DNA from: Sulfobacillus acidophilus DSM 10332
Lineage (GTDB): Bacteria > Bacillota > Sulfobacillia > Sulfobacillales > Sulfobacillaceae
Direction: 5' to 3'
DNA: 64,000 nucleotides
NCBI GenBank assembly: GCA_000237975.1
Contig: CP003179.1
Span: 124,001 to 188,000, forward strand
The first letter of the stretch is position 1. The number at the start of each line of letters is the position of its first letter. The position numbers and the translations under genes are program-made. Positions 22,334 to 29,962 of this stretch are shown here, one piece after another. Below the pieces are notes generated by a model. That model was not told the origin of the DNA and made no database searches. It saw nothing but the letters and a program-made list of their open reading frames with translations.

Positions 22334-22930
22334 ATGTTATATCCGGAACCCATTCAAGACTTGGTGCAAGAATTGGCCAAACTACCCGGCATAGGGCCTA
22401 AAACGGCTCAACGATTGGCTTTTTTTCTATTAAACATGCCCAAAGGCGAAGCCGAGCAATTAGCCCAGGCGATTATCCAGGCGCGTCAGCGCATCCGCTA
22501 TTGCTCGGAATGCTTCAATTTTACCGATGCCGATCCGTGTTTTATTTGTAAAAACCCTGCGCGGGACGCCGGCTGGATTATGGTGGTCGAGCACCCGAAA
22601 GATGTGGTCGCGATGGAAAAAACCCGCGAATTTAAAGGGCGCTATCATGTCTTGCACGGGGCGATTTCCCCCATGGAAGGGATCGGCCCGGACGAGTTGA
22701 AGATTCGCGAGCTGGTCACGCGGTTGGAGCGGGTGAACCCTAAAGAAATCGTCTTGGCGACCAGTTCCAGTTTGGAAGGGGAAGCCACGGCGCTGTATTT
22801 GGCCCGCTTATTAAAGCCGATGGGCTTTAAAGTCACGCGTATTGCGCGCGGCTTGCCCATGGGCGGCGATTTGGATTATACGGATGAAATGACCTTAACC
22901 AAAGCCCTGGAAGGCCGCCAAGACATCTAG
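22334..22930 (+). CDS. recR: Recombination mediator RecR
   Basis: 198 residues, full length. It works with RecF and RecO in loading RecA at gaps. The N-terminal helix-hairpin-helix KLPGIGPKTAQRLAFF at about residues 17-32, a zinc finger with CSECFNFTDADPCFIC near 57-72, and a Toprim domain (IMVVEHPKDV, then LATSSSLEGEATALYL) are all in order. The ATG follows the ybaB stop directly. It ends at TAG, which shows that TAG is a working stop in this genome. Confidence 0.96.
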   Translation: MLYPEPIQDLVQELAKLPGIGPKTAQRLAFFLLNMPKGEAEQLAQAIIQARQRIRYCSECFNFTDADPCFICKNPARDAGWIMVVEHPKDVVAMEKTREFKGRYHVLHGAISPMEGIGPDELKIRELVTRLERVNPKEIVLATSSSLEGEATALYLARLLKPMGFKVTRIARGLPMGGDLDYTDEMTLTKALEGRQDI

Positions 22931-22992
22931 GAACCAGGAACCTCTCGATCGACTATGGAATAAATTACCGTAGACGGTGAGGGGGGATTTGC

Positions 22993-23178
22993 ATGAAAGG
23001 GTTAAAACTGAAGCCCCGATGGGAACAGCAAATTTTTTTTGACCCACCCGGGTGGGATCCGGAAAGTTGGCACACGCTGAGTCAACAATGGCCCCTGGTC
23101 GGACTACGACCGCTCCCAACGGCTCGTCGGGAACGACGTTGGCATGATCCGTGCACATGGCGTCGGGGGGCTACCTAA
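22993..23178 (+). CDS. Small basic hypothetical protein downstream of recR
   Basis: 61 residues rich in Trp, Arg and Pro (KPRWEQQIFFDPPGW, then RRERRWHDPCTWRRG). GAGGGGGG is six bases before the ATG. It occupies the place of yaaL in Bacillus but has no resemblance I can see. It could be a real small protein or a chance frame; the strong ribosome site favours the former. Confidence 0.45.
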   Translation: MKGLKLKPRWEQQIFFDPPGWDPESWHTLSQQWPLVGLRPLPTARRERRWHDPCTWRRGAT

Positions 23179-23199
23179 TGCGGTCGGGCCGACGTCCCG

Positions 23200-23784
23200 C
23201 TAGCTGACGGCGAGGTGGACCATGAGTAAAATGAGGGCAAATTGCAACACGGCCTGAATGGTTACCAAGACGCGGTAGAGTTTCACCAGACGCGTGATGG
23301 TGTCTAGCGGGGGAACCGCTTGGCGCCCGGCCTGAAACACGCGGTAGTTGATGGGCAAAATGCCGCCTAACCCTTCCACGGTGAGAATCACCGTGATGGC
23401 ACCAATCGCCCAAATGGCCGGAGCCGGTGCCTGATGGGGTGGGAAGTGCCCTAGCCAGTGACCCAGGGTCCATCCGCTAAACCCGACGGTAATGGCCAGA
23501 ATGGGCATTAAAAAGAGCATGCGGGGCATTAATTGACTTACGACCTCCTGCCGTGCGGCGGGGTGAACCCGTTGCAACACGGGACCGAGAACCAATCCCA
23601 TAAAGATATCGATAGCGGTCCACAAGAGGGCTCCCATGACATGTACCCAATCTAACCAAAAGAGGCTATGAAGCATGACCGCCGCGGCGAACCCGACCGG
23701 AAAGATCAGCACCCACGCGACGGAAGCAAATGCGCGACCTAACCCGAGCGAGGCCCTGAATGATGGAGCCGCAGCCGGTTTCAT
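23200..23784 (-). CDS. Integral membrane protein, DUF2269/CopD-like
   Basis: 194 residues with about four to five membrane helices. WLDWVHVMGALLWTAIDIFM near residue 43 resembles the helix with a conserved His seen in small haem or copper-associated membrane proteins (CopD or DUF2269 types), but the match is only by pattern. GAGGTG is seven bases before ATG 23784. It is divergent from gltX. No function is claimed beyond membrane location. Confidence 0.6.
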   Translation of the reverse strand: MKPAAAPSFRASLGLGRAFASVAWVLIFPVGFAAAVMLHSLFWLDWVHVMGALLWTAIDIFMGLVLGPVLQRVHPAARQEVVSQLMPRMLFLMPILAITVGFSGWTLGHWLGHFPPHQAPAPAIWAIGAITVILTVEGLGGILPINYRVFQAGRQAVPPLDTITRLVKLYRVLVTIQAVLQFALILLMVHLAVS

Positions 23785-23873
23785 GGGGCATCACCTCGGC
23801 AACAACATTCGGGAACGGCGTCAGGAAATCCTTCCCAGGGTCGGGAAAAATCGTTCGACAACGCTCGTGTTTC

Positions 23874-23902
23874 TTGACCCTCATAAGGGGCTTGGGTACA
23901 CT
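23874..23902 (+). promoter_or_regulatory. Sigma-A promoter of gltX
   Basis: TTGACC (23874-23879) and TACACT (23897-23902) are 17 bases apart. Transcription would start near 23909, just before the GGAGGAGG of gltX, which rules out starts further upstream in the frame. Confidence 0.75.
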
Positions 23903-23927
23903 GACGCTCAGAGATATGGAGGAGGAG

Positions 23928-25376
23928 ATGTGCGTGGTCCGGGTGCGCTATGCCCCAAGTCCCACGGGAACGTTACATATTGGCGGCGCTCGCACGGCGC
24001 TGTTTAACTTTTTATTTGCACGGCATCACGGCGGCCGGCTCATTTTACGGGTGGAGGATACCGACCAGTCCCGGCAGGTTCCCGATTCGGAAGCCCAGAT
24101 GATGCGGGGGCTTCAAAGCTTGGGTATCGAGTGGGATGAAGGGCCCGATCGAGGGGGCGATTTTGGGCCGTACCGTCAATCGGAAAGGTTAGCGCGCCAT
24201 CAGGAGCTGGCCAATCGACTATTGGCGGAGGACAAGGCCTACCGCTGCTATTGCACGCCGGAAGAACTGGAAGCCGAGCGCAAAGCGCGGCAAAAAGAGG
24301 GGCTTCCCCCTCGGTATAGCGGTCGTTGCCGCTTTTTGACCCCGGACGAAATCCGTCAGCGGGAGGGACAACCCTATGTCGTGCGGTTGAAAGTCCCGGA
24401 CACGGGGGAGACCGTGGTGGAAGACCTCATTCGAGGGACGGTCCGCTTCGATAATCGGGTGCTCGACGATTTTATCATCATGAAACGGGATTATACGCCC
24501 GTATATAATTTTGCGGTGGTTGCCGATGACCACGATATGGCGATGACGCACGTGATTCGGGGCGAGGAACATCTCTCCAATACCCCGAAGCAACTGTTGG
24601 TCTATCAGGCCCTCGGCTTTCAACCGCCCCAATTTGCGCATTTACCCATGATTTTGGCGCCCGATCGCTCCAAGTTGTCCAAACGCCACGGGGCAACGTC
24701 GGTCGAAGAATACCGGGATCAAGGCATATTACCGGAAGCTTTGGCCAACTATTTGCTGTTGCTGGGATGGTCGGATCCCAACGGACGGGAATTTTTGACG
24801 CTGAAAGAGGCGGCCCGGTTGTTTACCCTCGACCGGGTGCAACATACCGCCGCGATCTATGACCAAAAGAAACTGGAGTGGATGAACCATCAATATTTGA
24901 TGCAGCTGCCGCTCGAACGCGTGGTGGAGGCGGTGCGTCCGTTTATTACCTATGCGCTGGACAACGGTCCGCCGCTTTCGGATGCCGTCGCCTTGTCCCG
25001 CGAACGGTCGGCGACGTTGGTGCAATTGGCCGAGTCGATGCGGTTTTTGTATGAAGCGCCGCGGACGTTTGAAGCGAAAGCGGTGGCTAAGCAATTTACG
25101 GCCGGCGTGGACGAACTCCTAGAGGCGATTCGGGATCGGCTCTTGACCGTTACCCCTTGGGATCACGATCACCTGATGAACGCCTATGACCAACTGGCGG
25201 AAGCCCGCCAAGTCAAACGGGCCGTCTTAATCCATCCTACCCGGCTCGCCGTCACCGGACGGAGTGTGGGGCCCGGGTTATTTGAACTATTGACGCTATT
25301 AGGCCGGGACGAGACGGTCAAACGACTCCAATTTGCCGCGGACGCTCTGCGGACGGGCACGTTGGCGACCGACTAA
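23928..25376 (+). CDS. gltX: Glutamyl-tRNA synthetase
   Basis: About 482 residues, a class I enzyme. It charges tRNA-Glu and, where GatCAB is used, tRNA-Gln. The HIGH-type motif is in APSPTGTLHIGGARTALF near residue 9, and the KMSKS equivalent is SKLSKRHGATSVEEY near 245. Zinc-region cysteines are reduced to CYC near 105. The start is ATG 23928 or GTG 23934; both sit after the GGAGGAGGAG run at 23918-23927. Its stop overlaps the convergent HipA-like gene by four bases. Confidence 0.95.
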   Translation: MCVVRVRYAPSPTGTLHIGGARTALFNFLFARHHGGRLILRVEDTDQSRQVPDSEAQMMRGLQSLGIEWDEGPDRGGDFGPYRQSERLARHQELANRLLAEDKAYRCYCTPEELEAERKARQKEGLPPRYSGRCRFLTPDEIRQREGQPYVVRLKVPDTGETVVEDLIRGTVRFDNRVLDDFIIMKRDYTPVYNFAVVADDHDMAMTHVIRGEEHLSNTPKQLLVYQALGFQPPQFAHLPMILAPDRSKLSKRHGATSVEEYRDQGILPEALANYLLLLGWSDPNGREFLTLKEAARLFTLDRVQHTAAIYDQKKLEWMNHQYLMQLPLERVVEAVRPFITYALDNGPPLSDAVALSRERSATLVQLAESMRFLYEAPRTFEAKAVAKQFTAGVDELLEAIRDRLLTVTPWDHDHLMNAYDQLAEARQVKRAVLIHPTRLAVTGRSVGPGLFELLTLLGRDETVKRLQFAADALRTGTLATD

Positions 25377-26167
25377 ACCGTTTTGCTGTTCCACACGCGT
25401 TGAAGGCGGCGGGCCCAAGCCGAGAGTCGCGGTTGCCGGTTGACGAGAAACCGGGCCGCGGCTTTTTGGTCCGTGCCGGAAAAACCCCATCCACGCGGCA
25501 CGGACGCCATGAGGCTCAGTAAATCGTCCTCGGTCACGGCCCCAAGAATCGTTAGCGCTTCGTCAAACCGAAACGGATAGGGGACGCTGCGGGCGAGCGC
25601 GGTCAAGGGACCGATGGAGGGGATGGTGTCGCGCTGACGGGTGAGAATCGCCGGCGTCCAATCCGGTCCGCCCGGAAAGATAAATCCATGGTCGGCCATT
25701 AAAAAGCGGGGGACAGGATCCGGCGTCCACAAGAGATGGGAAAATTTGACGTCGTTATTGTAAACCCAGAGTTCGTAGAGGGCTAAAAGGGGCAAATCCG
25801 ACCAGTTGGTCAGCCGAGTAAGCGGTGTGTCGGCCGAAAATTTGCGGGCGTTGGCTAAAAACCGCGTTCCGAATTGCCAGCCCGGATACCAGCGGAGACG
25901 GGTCAAAATCGGGATGTCGACCAGATGGCTCCGGTCGAGCGCCACCAAGACCACTTCGGGGACCGGGACGCCAAGCGCGGATGCCAATAAGGTCCCCACC
26001 CAGTCATTAATTAAGCTCCTGGTGGATTGCGGATTATGCTGCAATTTGACGTGCACGATCCGGCCATCCACCGTTTCCAGCAAAATCGGACGGGAGCCGC
26101 CGTGCCCGCCCCAGCCCAGATATCGACGGGGGGTGACCACAGGGACCCGATTCCACACGTAATCCAC
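25373..26167 (-). CDS. Stand-alone HipA-like kinase
   Basis: 264 residues from GTG 26167, which follows AGGAGGGA. It resembles the HipA-like kinase family found without a HipB antitoxin: HVKLQHNPQSTRSLINDWVG near residue 40, where Lys is the likely ATP ligand, YNNDVKFSHLLW near 135 as a catalytic-loop-like segment, and LMADHGFIFPGG near 152. Classical HipA phosphorylates GltX, and this gene lies convergent to gltX with a four-base overlap, an interesting coincidence. No HTH antitoxin is adjacent, so a toxin role is not assured. Confidence 0.68.
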   Translation of the reverse strand: MDYVWNRVPVVTPRRYLGWGGHGGSRPILLETVDGRIVHVKLQHNPQSTRSLINDWVGTLLASALGVPVPEVVLVALDRSHLVDIPILTRLRWYPGWQFGTRFLANARKFSADTPLTRLTNWSDLPLLALYELWVYNNDVKFSHLLWTPDPVPRFLMADHGFIFPGGPDWTPAILTRQRDTIPSIGPLTALARSVPYPFRFDEALTILGAVTEDDLLSLMASVPRGWGFSGTDQKAAARFLVNRQPRLSAWARRLQRVWNSKTV

Positions 26168-26287
26168 AAAATCCCTCCTGGGGACAAAAACACGACCGAA
26201 GACAACGCGGAGCAGCATGTCGGAAGGGGCATTCGCATATCATGCCATAGCCCCCGGATCGGGAACTGATTCGCTAAGGAGGTACAG

Positions 26288-26770
26288 GTGGTGAGCCCTT
26301 CCGAACATTGGACGTCTGAGGGTCTCGAACGGGCCGGGGAGTCTCCCCGAGCACCGCTCAAAGGTCGATTAGACCGGGAATTTTTGCACCAACGGGAATC
26401 GGACACCCGGGTGGTGCCGGAACCGTCGACCCCCGTCACGCCGCAGGCGGAAGTGCGCCCGCCGGTAGAACCTCCCGAAGTCAAAGATTCGGCGATCCCG
26501 TCTCCCGAAACACCGACGGCCGGCACGCCGGTACGGGGAGAACCGGTTCGCGCGCCTTTGGTGGAAGACCTTTTGCGAGTAGCCCGGATGTTGACGTCGC
26601 TGGCTTTGACCCTGGAATCTCTCGATGGGTTGATGCATCGGCTCCGGACCGACGAAGCCGGCGGTACCACATCCTTAACCGAACTGTTGTCGCGGTTGTC
26701 GCAAACCGGCGAGACCCAGCGGCCACGGGGCGATATTCAAGATTTATTGCGTCAATATTTGCAACGCTAA
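26288..26770 (+). CDS. Hypothetical protein with Pro/Glu-rich linker
   Basis: 160 residues starting at GTG 26288 after AAGGAGG. Residues 1-85 are low complexity and rich in Pro, Glu, Thr and Val (PEPSTPVTPQAEVRPPVEPP), likely disordered. Residues 88-160 are helical, with LLRVARMLTSLALTLESLDG and a C-terminal IQDLLRQYLQR. No family is recognised. Its position next to the low-complexity sigma-K-type pair hints at a sporulation or coat role, but its own promoter is not evident. Confidence 0.6.
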   Translation: MVSPSEHWTSEGLERAGESPRAPLKGRLDREFLHQRESDTRVVPEPSTPVTPQAEVRPPVEPPEVKDSAIPSPETPTAGTPVRGEPVRAPLVEDLLRVARMLTSLALTLESLDGLMHRLRTDEAGGTTSLTELLSRLSQTGETQRPRGDIQDLLRQYLQR

Positions 26771-26776
26771 ACCGTG

Positions 26777-26810
26777 CCGGGGCGGGAGAGACGGCGGTTC
26801 CCACCCCGGG
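26777..26810. terminator. Bidirectional hairpin between convergent genes
   Basis: CCGGGGCGGG pairs with CCCACCCCGG with one mismatch around a 13-base loop. No T-tract follows, so its strength is uncertain. Confidence 0.4.
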
Positions 26811-26822
26811 GATTTCATCCAT

Positions 26823-27263
26823 TTACCACCCGGAACCGGAACGCAGTAGGAACGGCAAAATTTCCAGGATATAGGGTACGCGCTCAATGGCTCCCACATT
26901 GTCCAAGGGGATGGATAGGCGTTCCCGAAACCCAAGGGAAATGCCTCCCGCCGACGCGTCACGGAGCAAGATAAAGTCGCTGCCCACAGCTTCTAACTTA
27001 CCGACAATCACGATAGCATTGTCGACCGCATTGACAACACTCACCCGGACGATTTCGCCGACCAAACCCGCCGCATAGGCCGCGAAACTGGTCGGGATGG
27101 ATGTCGGGTCGTCGCCGCCCGAACGGCTCTCTGATGAGCTGCTGGAGCTTGAACTGCCGAATCCGCCTTCCAGCAACAGGAGCAATGGCAGTAAATCTTG
27201 ATGGTGGTCCCCACCTAACAGCAATAACGGCAACAAGTCATGAAGTGATGAGCTATTGCTCAC
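26823..27263 (-). CDS. Ser/Leu-rich protein with Sm-like (DUF2642-type) C-terminus, probable spore-layer protein
   Basis: 146 residues. The start is GTG 27263, eight bases after GAGGAGGG. The N-terminus holds two similar blocks, SSSLHDLLPLLLLGGDHHQD and LLPLLLLLEGGFG, then a run of eight serines. Residues 66-140 look like a small beta-barrel: LVGEIVRVSVVNAVDNAIVI, then GKLEAVGSDFILLRD and IPLDNVGAIERV, a pattern like DUF2642 spore proteins. A perfect sigma-K-like promoter lies upstream, and a divergent gene encodes a protein of similar odd composition. Assembly into the spore coat late in sporulation is inferred from these signs. Confidence 0.68.
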   Translation of the reverse strand: MSNSSSLHDLLPLLLLGGDHHQDLLPLLLLLEGGFGSSSSSSSSESRSGGDDPTSIPTSFAAYAAGLVGEIVRVSVVNAVDNAIVIVGKLEAVGSDFILLRDASAGGISLGFRERLSIPLDNVGAIERVPYILEILPFLLRSGSGW

Positions 27264-27291
27264 GGTAATTTCCCTCCTCATAGGTTTGCTT

Positions 27292-27319
27292 TACGGTATG
27301 CCGACGGCACTCAAAGGGT
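27292..27319 (-). promoter_or_regulatory. Sigma-K-like promoter, leftward
   Basis: On the minus strand AC (27318-27319), 17 bases, then CATACCGTA (27292-27300), which matches the sigma-K pattern AC-N17-CATANNNTA. The start point would be near 27285, which supports the GTG start at 27263. Confidence 0.6.
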
Positions 27320-27339
27320 TCCTTGATCGCTAGTCAGTG

Positions 27340-27367
27340 ACAGATTTGGTAATAGTTGCATACCTTA
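27340..27367 (+). promoter_or_regulatory. Sigma-K-like promoter, rightward
   Basis: AC (27340-27341), 17 bases, then CATACCTTA (27359-27367), again a full match to AC-N17-CATANNNTA. It is 20 bases from its leftward mirror and reads into the His-rich gene at 27434. Confidence 0.6.
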
Positions 27368-27433
27368 CCATGAACCCCGCATCTTTCGGCAGGGCTCAAA
27401 CCGCTCAAGGATGAAATCGAGGAGGGTACGCCC

Positions 27434-27607
27434 ATGGGTTATCATCATCACTCGCACCATCGTCACCATCGTCGGATTTCCCGTTTGTTGTTGCTGCTGT
27501 TATTGTTGGGGCGATTTGAACGCACGTCTTCCAGCTCGAGTTCCCATCGTCATCACCGCCATTGGGACGGTGGAGGGAACCACGGCGTGCCGGCCGTTCG
27601 GTCGTAA
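27434..27607 (+). CDS. Small His/Leu/Ser-rich protein, probable spore-layer protein
   Basis: 57 residues: MGYHHHSHHRHHRRISR, then a run of eight leucines, GRFERTSSSSSSHRHHRHW, and a glycine-rich end. GAGGAGGG is seven bases before ATG 27434. The leucine and serine blocks echo the divergent gene at 26823-27263, and a sigma-K-like promoter lies 67 bases upstream. A strong terminator follows at once, so it is a monocistronic unit. Histidine-rich coat proteins are known in spore formers and may bind metals; here the function is inferred only from composition and promoter. Confidence 0.65.
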   Translation: MGYHHHSHHRHHRRISRLLLLLLLLGRFERTSSSSSSHRHHRHWDGGGNHGVPAVRS

Positions 27608-27613
27608 CCGGAG

Positions 27614-27644
27614 AGCCTGGTCTCCCAAGAGATCAGGCTTTTTC
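27614..27644 (+). terminator. Rho-independent terminator of the His-rich gene
   Basis: AGCCTGGTCTC pairs with GAGATCAGGCT (11 bp, one G-U) around CCAA, followed by TTTTT. Confidence 0.85.
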
Positions 27645-27716
27645 CTGGTCATTCGTCAAATCAGGCCAAAAAGGCTAAAATGGGTCCACACCTATCGAAG
27701 GAGGACCGATGGAACC

Positions 27717-28889
27717 ATGGCGGAAGGGGAAGTCCGGTTAAAACCGGGGCCGCATCGGGTGCTGGAAGGCTCACCCTGGGTATACCGGACAGAAATTGAA
27801 CCGACGGAGGCGCGTCCCGGGGCGGTCGTGCGTCTCCTGTCGGCGCGTGGGCGCCTCTTGGGCGAAGGGTTTTATAATCCGCAATCGATGATTGCCGTGC
27901 GGATTATGACGTTTTCGGATGCCGAATCGGTTACGCCGGCGTTAGTGTCCCGCCGAATCCGGGAGGCCTGGGCGCTGCGGGAGGAATTGGTCGGCGATCG
28001 GGACGCTTACCGGTTAGTGCATGCGGAAGCCGACGGCTTACCGGGTTTGGTCATCGATCGATATGGGCCGGTGTTTGTCGTCGAAGTGACCTCGCTCGGG
28101 ATGAATGCGTTTCTCCCGACGATTGTGGAAACCCTCGTCGAACGCGGCCAACCGCTTGCGATTTATGAACGGGGAGACTTACCCGTTCGCGATCGGGAAG
28201 GATTGCCGCGCGTCAATCGTATCTTATATGGTAGTGTGCCGGCCACCGTCGAGATTCATGAGCATGGGGTCATCATGCAGGTGAATTTGTTAGCTGGACA
28301 AAAGACCGGCCATTTTCTCGATCAATATGCCAACCGGGGTCGCGTCGGCGAATTGGCCGCAGGCCGACGGGTGTTTGACGCGTTTTGCCATACGGGGGGA
28401 TTCGGGTTGGTGGCCGCTCGGCATGGCGCGCAAGAAGTGACAGCGATTGATATCGATCCGGAGGCCATCTTGCAAGCCGAACAAAATGCCCGGATCAACC
28501 GGTTGGATGACCGGATGCGTTTCGTAACGGCCAATGCGTTTGATTGGCTTCGACAAGCCAGTGATCAAGGCCCTCAATTTGATTTGGGGATTTTGGATCC
28601 GCCGGCGTTTACCAAATCCAAAGATCGGGTTCCCGAAGCTTTACGAGGGTACAAAGAGATCAATCTACGGGGCATGAAGCTGATTCGTCCCGGCGGCTTT
28701 TTGGTGACCTCGAGCTGTTCCTATCATGTGTCGGAAACCGAATTCATTCGTGTCGTGCAACAAGCCGGCCATGACGCCAAAAGGCGGGTGCGGATTTTGG
28801 AAATTCGTGGTCAAGGGGTGGACCATCCGGTGCTGCCGGCGTTATGGGAATCCCGTTATTTAAAGTGCCTGGTTCTGCGGATTGACTAA
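27717..28889 (+). CDS. rlmI: RlmI-like 23S rRNA cytosine-C5 methyltransferase
   Basis: 390 residues. An N-terminal PUA domain (HRVLEGSPWVYRTEIEPTEA near residue 14) is followed by a Rossmann methyltransferase with FDAFCHTGGFGLVAARHGA near 220 as the SAM site and LGILDPPAFTKSK near 293 as the catalytic DPP motif; Cys-containing TSSCSYHV near 335 fits C5-methylcytosine chemistry. It would modify 23S rRNA. AAGGAGG lies about 12 bases before ATG 27717. The next promoter-like element was not found. The gene ends at a clear bidirectional terminator. Confidence 0.87.
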   Translation: MAEGEVRLKPGPHRVLEGSPWVYRTEIEPTEARPGAVVRLLSARGRLLGEGFYNPQSMIAVRIMTFSDAESVTPALVSRRIREAWALREELVGDRDAYRLVHAEADGLPGLVIDRYGPVFVVEVTSLGMNAFLPTIVETLVERGQPLAIYERGDLPVRDREGLPRVNRILYGSVPATVEIHEHGVIMQVNLLAGQKTGHFLDQYANRGRVGELAAGRRVFDAFCHTGGFGLVAARHGAQEVTAIDIDPEAILQAEQNARINRLDDRMRFVTANAFDWLRQASDQGPQFDLGILDPPAFTKSKDRVPEALRGYKEINLRGMKLIRPGGFLVTSSCSYHVSETEFIRVVQQAGHDAKRRVRILEIRGQGVDHPVLPALWESRYLKCLVLRID

Positions 28890-28891
28890 AC

Positions 28892-28920
28892 AAAACCCTT
28901 CGAGCGATTCGAAGGGTTTT
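28892..28920. terminator. Bidirectional terminator between rlmI and erpA
   Basis: AAAACCCTTCGA and TCGAAGGGTTTT form a perfect 12-bp stem with loop GCGAT; the A/T ends supply a T-tract on both strands. Confidence 0.9.
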
Positions 28921-28928
28921 GGCTGCGA

Positions 28929-29285
28929 TTAGTGGCTGCACGCGTTAGGGGCACCCGCCTGATCTTTGGTGCGGAACGAATGGCCACACCCGCAAGAGCT
29001 CACGGCATTCGGATTTTCGATGGAAAACCCGCCGCCCATTAACGAGTTGACATAATCGACTTCGATGCCGTCCAAAAGCGGGGCACTATCGGGGTCAATA
29101 ACCACCTTAATCGGGCCGAACTGGAAGGTGTTGTCGGTCGGCTGAGGTTCATCCAAGGCCATCCCGTAGCTAAACCCGCTACAACCGCCCCGGGATACGT
29201 AAATCCGCAGTGCCAGATCTTCGCGATTTTTCATGGTCATAAATTCGCGAACTTTTTCGACGGCCGCATCCGTTAACGTAATCAA
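28929..29285 (-). CDS. erpA: Iron-sulfur cluster insertion protein (ErpA/HesB type)
   Basis: 118 residues of the A-type carrier family that delivers Fe-S clusters to apoproteins. The three cluster cysteines are in GGCSGFSYGM (Cys35) and SSCGCGHSF (Cys98, Cys100). The length is normal, plus a short C-terminal tail. The start is TTG 29285, seven bases after GGAGGG. It lies alone on the minus strand after marR, and many Fe-S clients exist in this window, including soeB and soeA. Confidence 0.92.
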   Translation of the reverse strand: MITLTDAAVEKVREFMTMKNREDLALRIYVSRGGCSGFSYGMALDEPQPTDNTFQFGPIKVVIDPDSAPLLDGIEVDYVNSLMGGGFSIENPNAVSSCGCGHSFRTKDQAGAPNACSH

Positions 29286-29324
29286 ATCGAACCCCTCCTT
29301 GTAATTCGGAATTATAACATAGGC

Positions 29325-29810
29325 CTAGTCATCCGAAAAGGCATCGGCCGGAATTTTGACTTCATGTTCTAAATCTTGAAACACCTTGAGAAGGGCCGAG
29401 AGACCCTCAATCAGTTTGTCCCGATGTTCGGCGGATAATCGTTCGGCAAAGCGGGTAAATTGCTGTTCCCGACGGCGAAAAACCAAATCGGCCAACTGGC
29501 GTCCATAGGTGGACAAGCGCACCCGCACGACACGCCGATCGGTTTCGTCACGCTCTCGTCGGACCAGATTCATTTTAAGCAGCCGATCGACCAATCGCGT
29601 GGCGGCACTTTCGGTTAACCCGAGTTGATCCGCCAGTTCGCCCATGGGGAGATTTTTCGGTTCATAGAGGACAACCAAGGCGTTCATTTGGGCGGGCGTG
29701 ACCTCCAACCCAATGAGTTCACGGGCGGCTTCGGCTTCTAAATAGCGCATGATACGCGGAAAAAGACGTTGAATTTGTTCCACAAACCATTGAATTTCGG
29801 TGTCCGCCAT
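29325..29810 (-). CDS. MarR-family transcriptional regulator
   Basis: 161 residues with a winged helix: PMGELADQLGLTESAATRLV near residues 55-74 is the recognition region and RRERDETDRRVVRVRLS is the wing. It is divergent from the beta-oxidation operon. Two inverted repeats of TTGTC/GACAA in the shared region overlap the operon promoter, so it is probably the repressor of that operon and of itself. An acyl-CoA or aromatic ligand would be typical for such a locus but is not proven. Confidence 0.88.
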   Translation of the reverse strand: MADTEIQWFVEQIQRLFPRIMRYLEAEAARELIGLEVTPAQMNALVVLYEPKNLPMGELADQLGLTESAATRLVDRLLKMNLVRRERDETDRRVVRVRLSTYGRQLADLVFRRREQQFTRFAERLSAEHRDKLIEGLSALLKVFQDLEHEVKIPADAFSDD

Positions 29811-29838
29811 GGGTGTCCCTCCTTATGATATTCCTTCT

Positions 29839-29927
29839 ATCATACCACAAATGGTTGACAAGGGCATTATTGTCCCATCGAAGTAAAAAACTTGTCGTTG
29901 ACAAATATTGATGATGGTCTCTATACT
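29839..29927. promoter_or_regulatory. Divergent marR / beta-oxidation promoters with MarR-type operators
   Basis: Rightward: TTGACA (29898-29903), 18 bases, TATACT (29922-29927). Leftward: an extended -10, TGGTATGAT, at 29839-29847. TTGTC-GTT-GACAA (29892-29904) overlaps the rightward -35, and GACAA-N8-TTGTC (29857-29874) lies in front of the leftward -10. Both repeats share the same half-site, suggesting one repressor. Confidence 0.7.
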
Positions 29928-29962
29928 GCAAACAACGACCAAACTCATGGGGGCGTATCAGA

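Noticed and set aside
23760-23927. N-terminal extension of gltX.
   Set aside because: It lies upstream of the gltX promoter and ribosome site and overlaps the divergent membrane gene start.
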